6,505 bases of DNA. Origin: Legionellales bacterium. Its GTDB lineage: Bacteria > Pseudomonadota > Gammaproteobacteria > PIVX01. Both the position numbers and the translations under genes were made by a program. The stretch spans positions 1 through 6,505 of the forward strand of contig JABSQI010000102.1 of the NCBI GenBank assembly GCA_013215905.1. Reading direction: 5' to 3'. Within the stretch, counting starts at the first letter, position 1, and every line of letters starts with the position of its first letter. Of the stretch, positions 4,795 through 6,505 are shown in pieces. Under the pieces are notes generated by a model. It saw only the letters and a program-made list of their open reading frames with translations, was not told where the DNA came from and searched no databases.

Positions 4795-6505
4795 TTATAT
4801 ATTATCGCTTTTTTGAGATTTTAAATTAGGCCAAATCTCACTAACGGAGTTCCATCCAGAACTAGATTGAGGCATATTGCTTGCTATTTCCTTCTTAGTG
4901 TTATCTGTTGATACTGTATCAATATCATTCCCAGTATCTTCACCTACTATATTAGCTTTACATATTATTTTATCAAGCATCATAACGCCTCCATCAGATT
5001 CTGCATCAGGTACTATAAAACCGCATTGTTTAGTTTCCTCTTCATAGGTAACATTAATTTTTTGTCCCTTAGTAACTTCAATCTGTATTTCTCCAAATTC
5101 ATCAGAATTATTATCAAACTCAGTTCCTAATTTAATTGATGCATCTGCAATTGGCTCATCTTGCTCATCTACTATTGTAGTTATAAGAACAAAAAATTCC
5201 TTAGCAGATACTATAATTGGCTTCACATTACTAGGGTATAATAGTATATTACTTGGATATTTATCAATTTTATAGAAATTTTCTTCTCCGGCGGATGAAA
5301 TTGTAATTTTATGATGCCAATATGGTTCTAAAGAATAAAGATAATTTTTATTACCTTCAATTGTATCCGCATCGCCATCGTCAATAGTTACATGAAATTT
5401 TGCATCATCAACGGGGACATCAACTCTAACTAGAGCACCTGAATTATATGGCATTTTAGAGGTCATAGCTACACCATTATTATAGCTATAAGCACCTCCC
5501 CAGCCACCATTAATAGTACCGTTAAATAAATATCCATAACTATGATCTTCTAGGTGTTGGGCTACCATCTGTGCCTGTAACTTAAATGGTTGATATGCCA
5601 CACCAACTGTATATGAAGTATCTATTTCTTCAGACAATTTTTGGAACTTAGCGGATGGTTCTCTACGCGCTATTACTCCAGCAGAAATTTCAGTGTCTTC
5701 ATTAATATCATAACCAAATTTATAATTTAGACCTTGACGAAATTTATCAACACCAACAGGTCTATCAAAAATTACAGCTAAATCATTTTCACCTATTTTT
5801 CCTGAAATTCCAATATTGATAGTAGCAAGGATAGAATAACCTAGTTGGCTTTTGGTATAATTTAGTGAAAAAGAACCACTACTACTACCTTTATTAAAAA
5901 TAGGTCTAGAATAATTCATTGATAATTCGTATTCTCTTTCTTTATCTAAAGAATGATAATCATCAAAGTTGTAGCCTACACTTAAAGTGTTCTTCCAAAA
6001 GGTATATGAAGCTATTATACTATAATTAGTTTGACTTTCTTGTAACATATCCAAAGGATTGACATTAGATACATCATTTTCTTTTGAAGATTTATTATCA
6101 TATAAATATCTGAATGTACCAACAACTGACAACCCTATAGGTGTATTTAAAGACAAGGTAGAAGATACCCCAACTCCATTATCACTAGCATACAATCCTC
6201 CAATTCCTATTTGATAAATTTTTCCAAAATGTGTTAGTTCTAAAGCAAGTGCGGTATAATCAATATCAGAGACTGAGGTTATTTGTGCCGCATTATATTT
6301 TGTTATTCTCCAAGAATAACTACCTTCTACTATAGCTTTATTTGTTTGATACACAGGTAGAATACTATCCGCTGTTCCTTTAGTGTCTGGAGCAAATCCT
6401 ATCATAAAAGCATAATTGGCTTTACCATATACAGGGAAATCTTCTTTCTTAATAAATTATTTATGAAAAACCCTAGATTGTCCATATATAGTAGTTGTCT
6501 TGATC
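4795..6505 (-). pseudogene. CS1/alpha-type (CooC/TcfC-like) pilus usher, interrupted by an in-frame TAA; 5' end outside the window
   Basis: Ushers form the outer-membrane pore that exports and assembles pilin-chaperone complexes. The visible reading frame enters at the right edge as IKTTTIYGQSRVFHK, meets TAA at 6457-6459, then continues FIKKEDFPVYGKANYAFMI without a frame change. Counting from the first Met after the stop (6405; 536 residues), about 1-310 alternate short beta strands typical of the barrel. GALVRVDVPVDD (about 323-334) and YPSNILLYPSNVKPI fit the E-set region of TcfC-like ushers. About 405-482 form a C-terminal beta domain with two cysteines (C461, C482) that could form a disulfide. 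A polar tail of about 50 residues ends the protein. Restart at 6405 would lack the signal peptide and chaperone-binding domain, so a working usher is unlikely. CAA to TAA is the simplest origin of the stop. No tip-adhesin gene follows; the next gene is convergent. Confidence 0.8.

Noticed and set aside
6403..6405. ATG at 6405 as the true start of a 536-aa outer-membrane protein
   Set aside because: No signal peptide follows, and the usher-like sequence continues upstream in the same frame to and beyond the TAA, so this is an internal methionine of a broken gene.
4795..6405. Intimin/inverse-autotransporter barrel
   Set aside because: The GALVRVDVPVDD block, the LYPSNVKP region and the two-cysteine C-terminal domain fit a TcfC/CooC usher better, and no Ig-like passenger repeats follow.
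6457..6459. TAA as a recoded sense codon
   Set aside because: Other genes here end in TAA (for example 2499-2501 and 4795-4797), so the code looks standard.
1..6505. CRISPR array, tRNA, rRNA or toxin-antitoxin pair
   Set aside because: No regularly spaced repeats, no tRNA-like T-arm or rRNA sequence, and no adjacent overlapping small-gene pair were found.

Overview
This window is AT-rich (about 30% GC by eye) and sparsely coding, with intergenic stretches of roughly 770, 360, 410 and 320 bases. The recognisable genes are Ada, a MipA/OmpV outer-membrane protein and a CS1/alpha-type pilus usher, which together point to a Gram-negative proteobacterium. Low GC, long gaps and several decayed genes suggest a gammaproteobacterium with a decaying, probably host-associated genome (a Legionellales- or Francisella-like lineage). 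The lineage is an inference; no rRNA or other taxonomic marker is present.

Layout. Positions 1-357 (-) hold the N-terminal third of an Ada alkylation-response protein, cut by the window edge. Positions 358-1125 have no intact gene, but 617-939 (-) reads as the remains of a small gene broken by frameshifts. Positions 1126-1608 (+) encode a 160-aa NTF2/SnoaL-like protein with its own promoter. Positions 1609-1964 contain an apparent fragment of an IS4-type transposase (about 1711-1926, +); its end carries the TATAAT element that probably drives the 178-aa exported orphan at 1965-2501 (+). Positions 2502-2912 hold two hairpins, one unusually GC-rich. Positions 2913-3338 (-) encode a DUF1801 protein. 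Positions 3416-3679 (-) encode an 87-aa protein resembling the RMF type and possibly LetE-like, with a long leader containing a CsrA-site-like hairpin. A clear intrinsic terminator separates these two minus-strand genes. Positions 3996-4781 (+) encode the MipA/OmpV-family protein. Converging on it with a 13-base gap, 4795-6505 (-) is the barrel and C-terminal part of a CS1-type usher, interrupted by an in-frame TAA at 6457-6459.

How the genes relate. There is no single operon or pathway. The genes are mostly individually transcribed: DNA alkylation repair (Ada), envelope proteins (MipA/OmpV, a secreted orphan, a dead usher) and small regulatory or unknown proteins. The notable theme is gene decay: a nonsense-mutated usher, a frameshifted small gene and a transposase scrap within 6.5 kb. 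I found no convincing new multi-gene system. The most testable points are the usher nonsense codon, the frameshifted gene, the transposase remnant that appears to supply a promoter, and the leader and terminator arrangement around the RMF/LetE-like gene.
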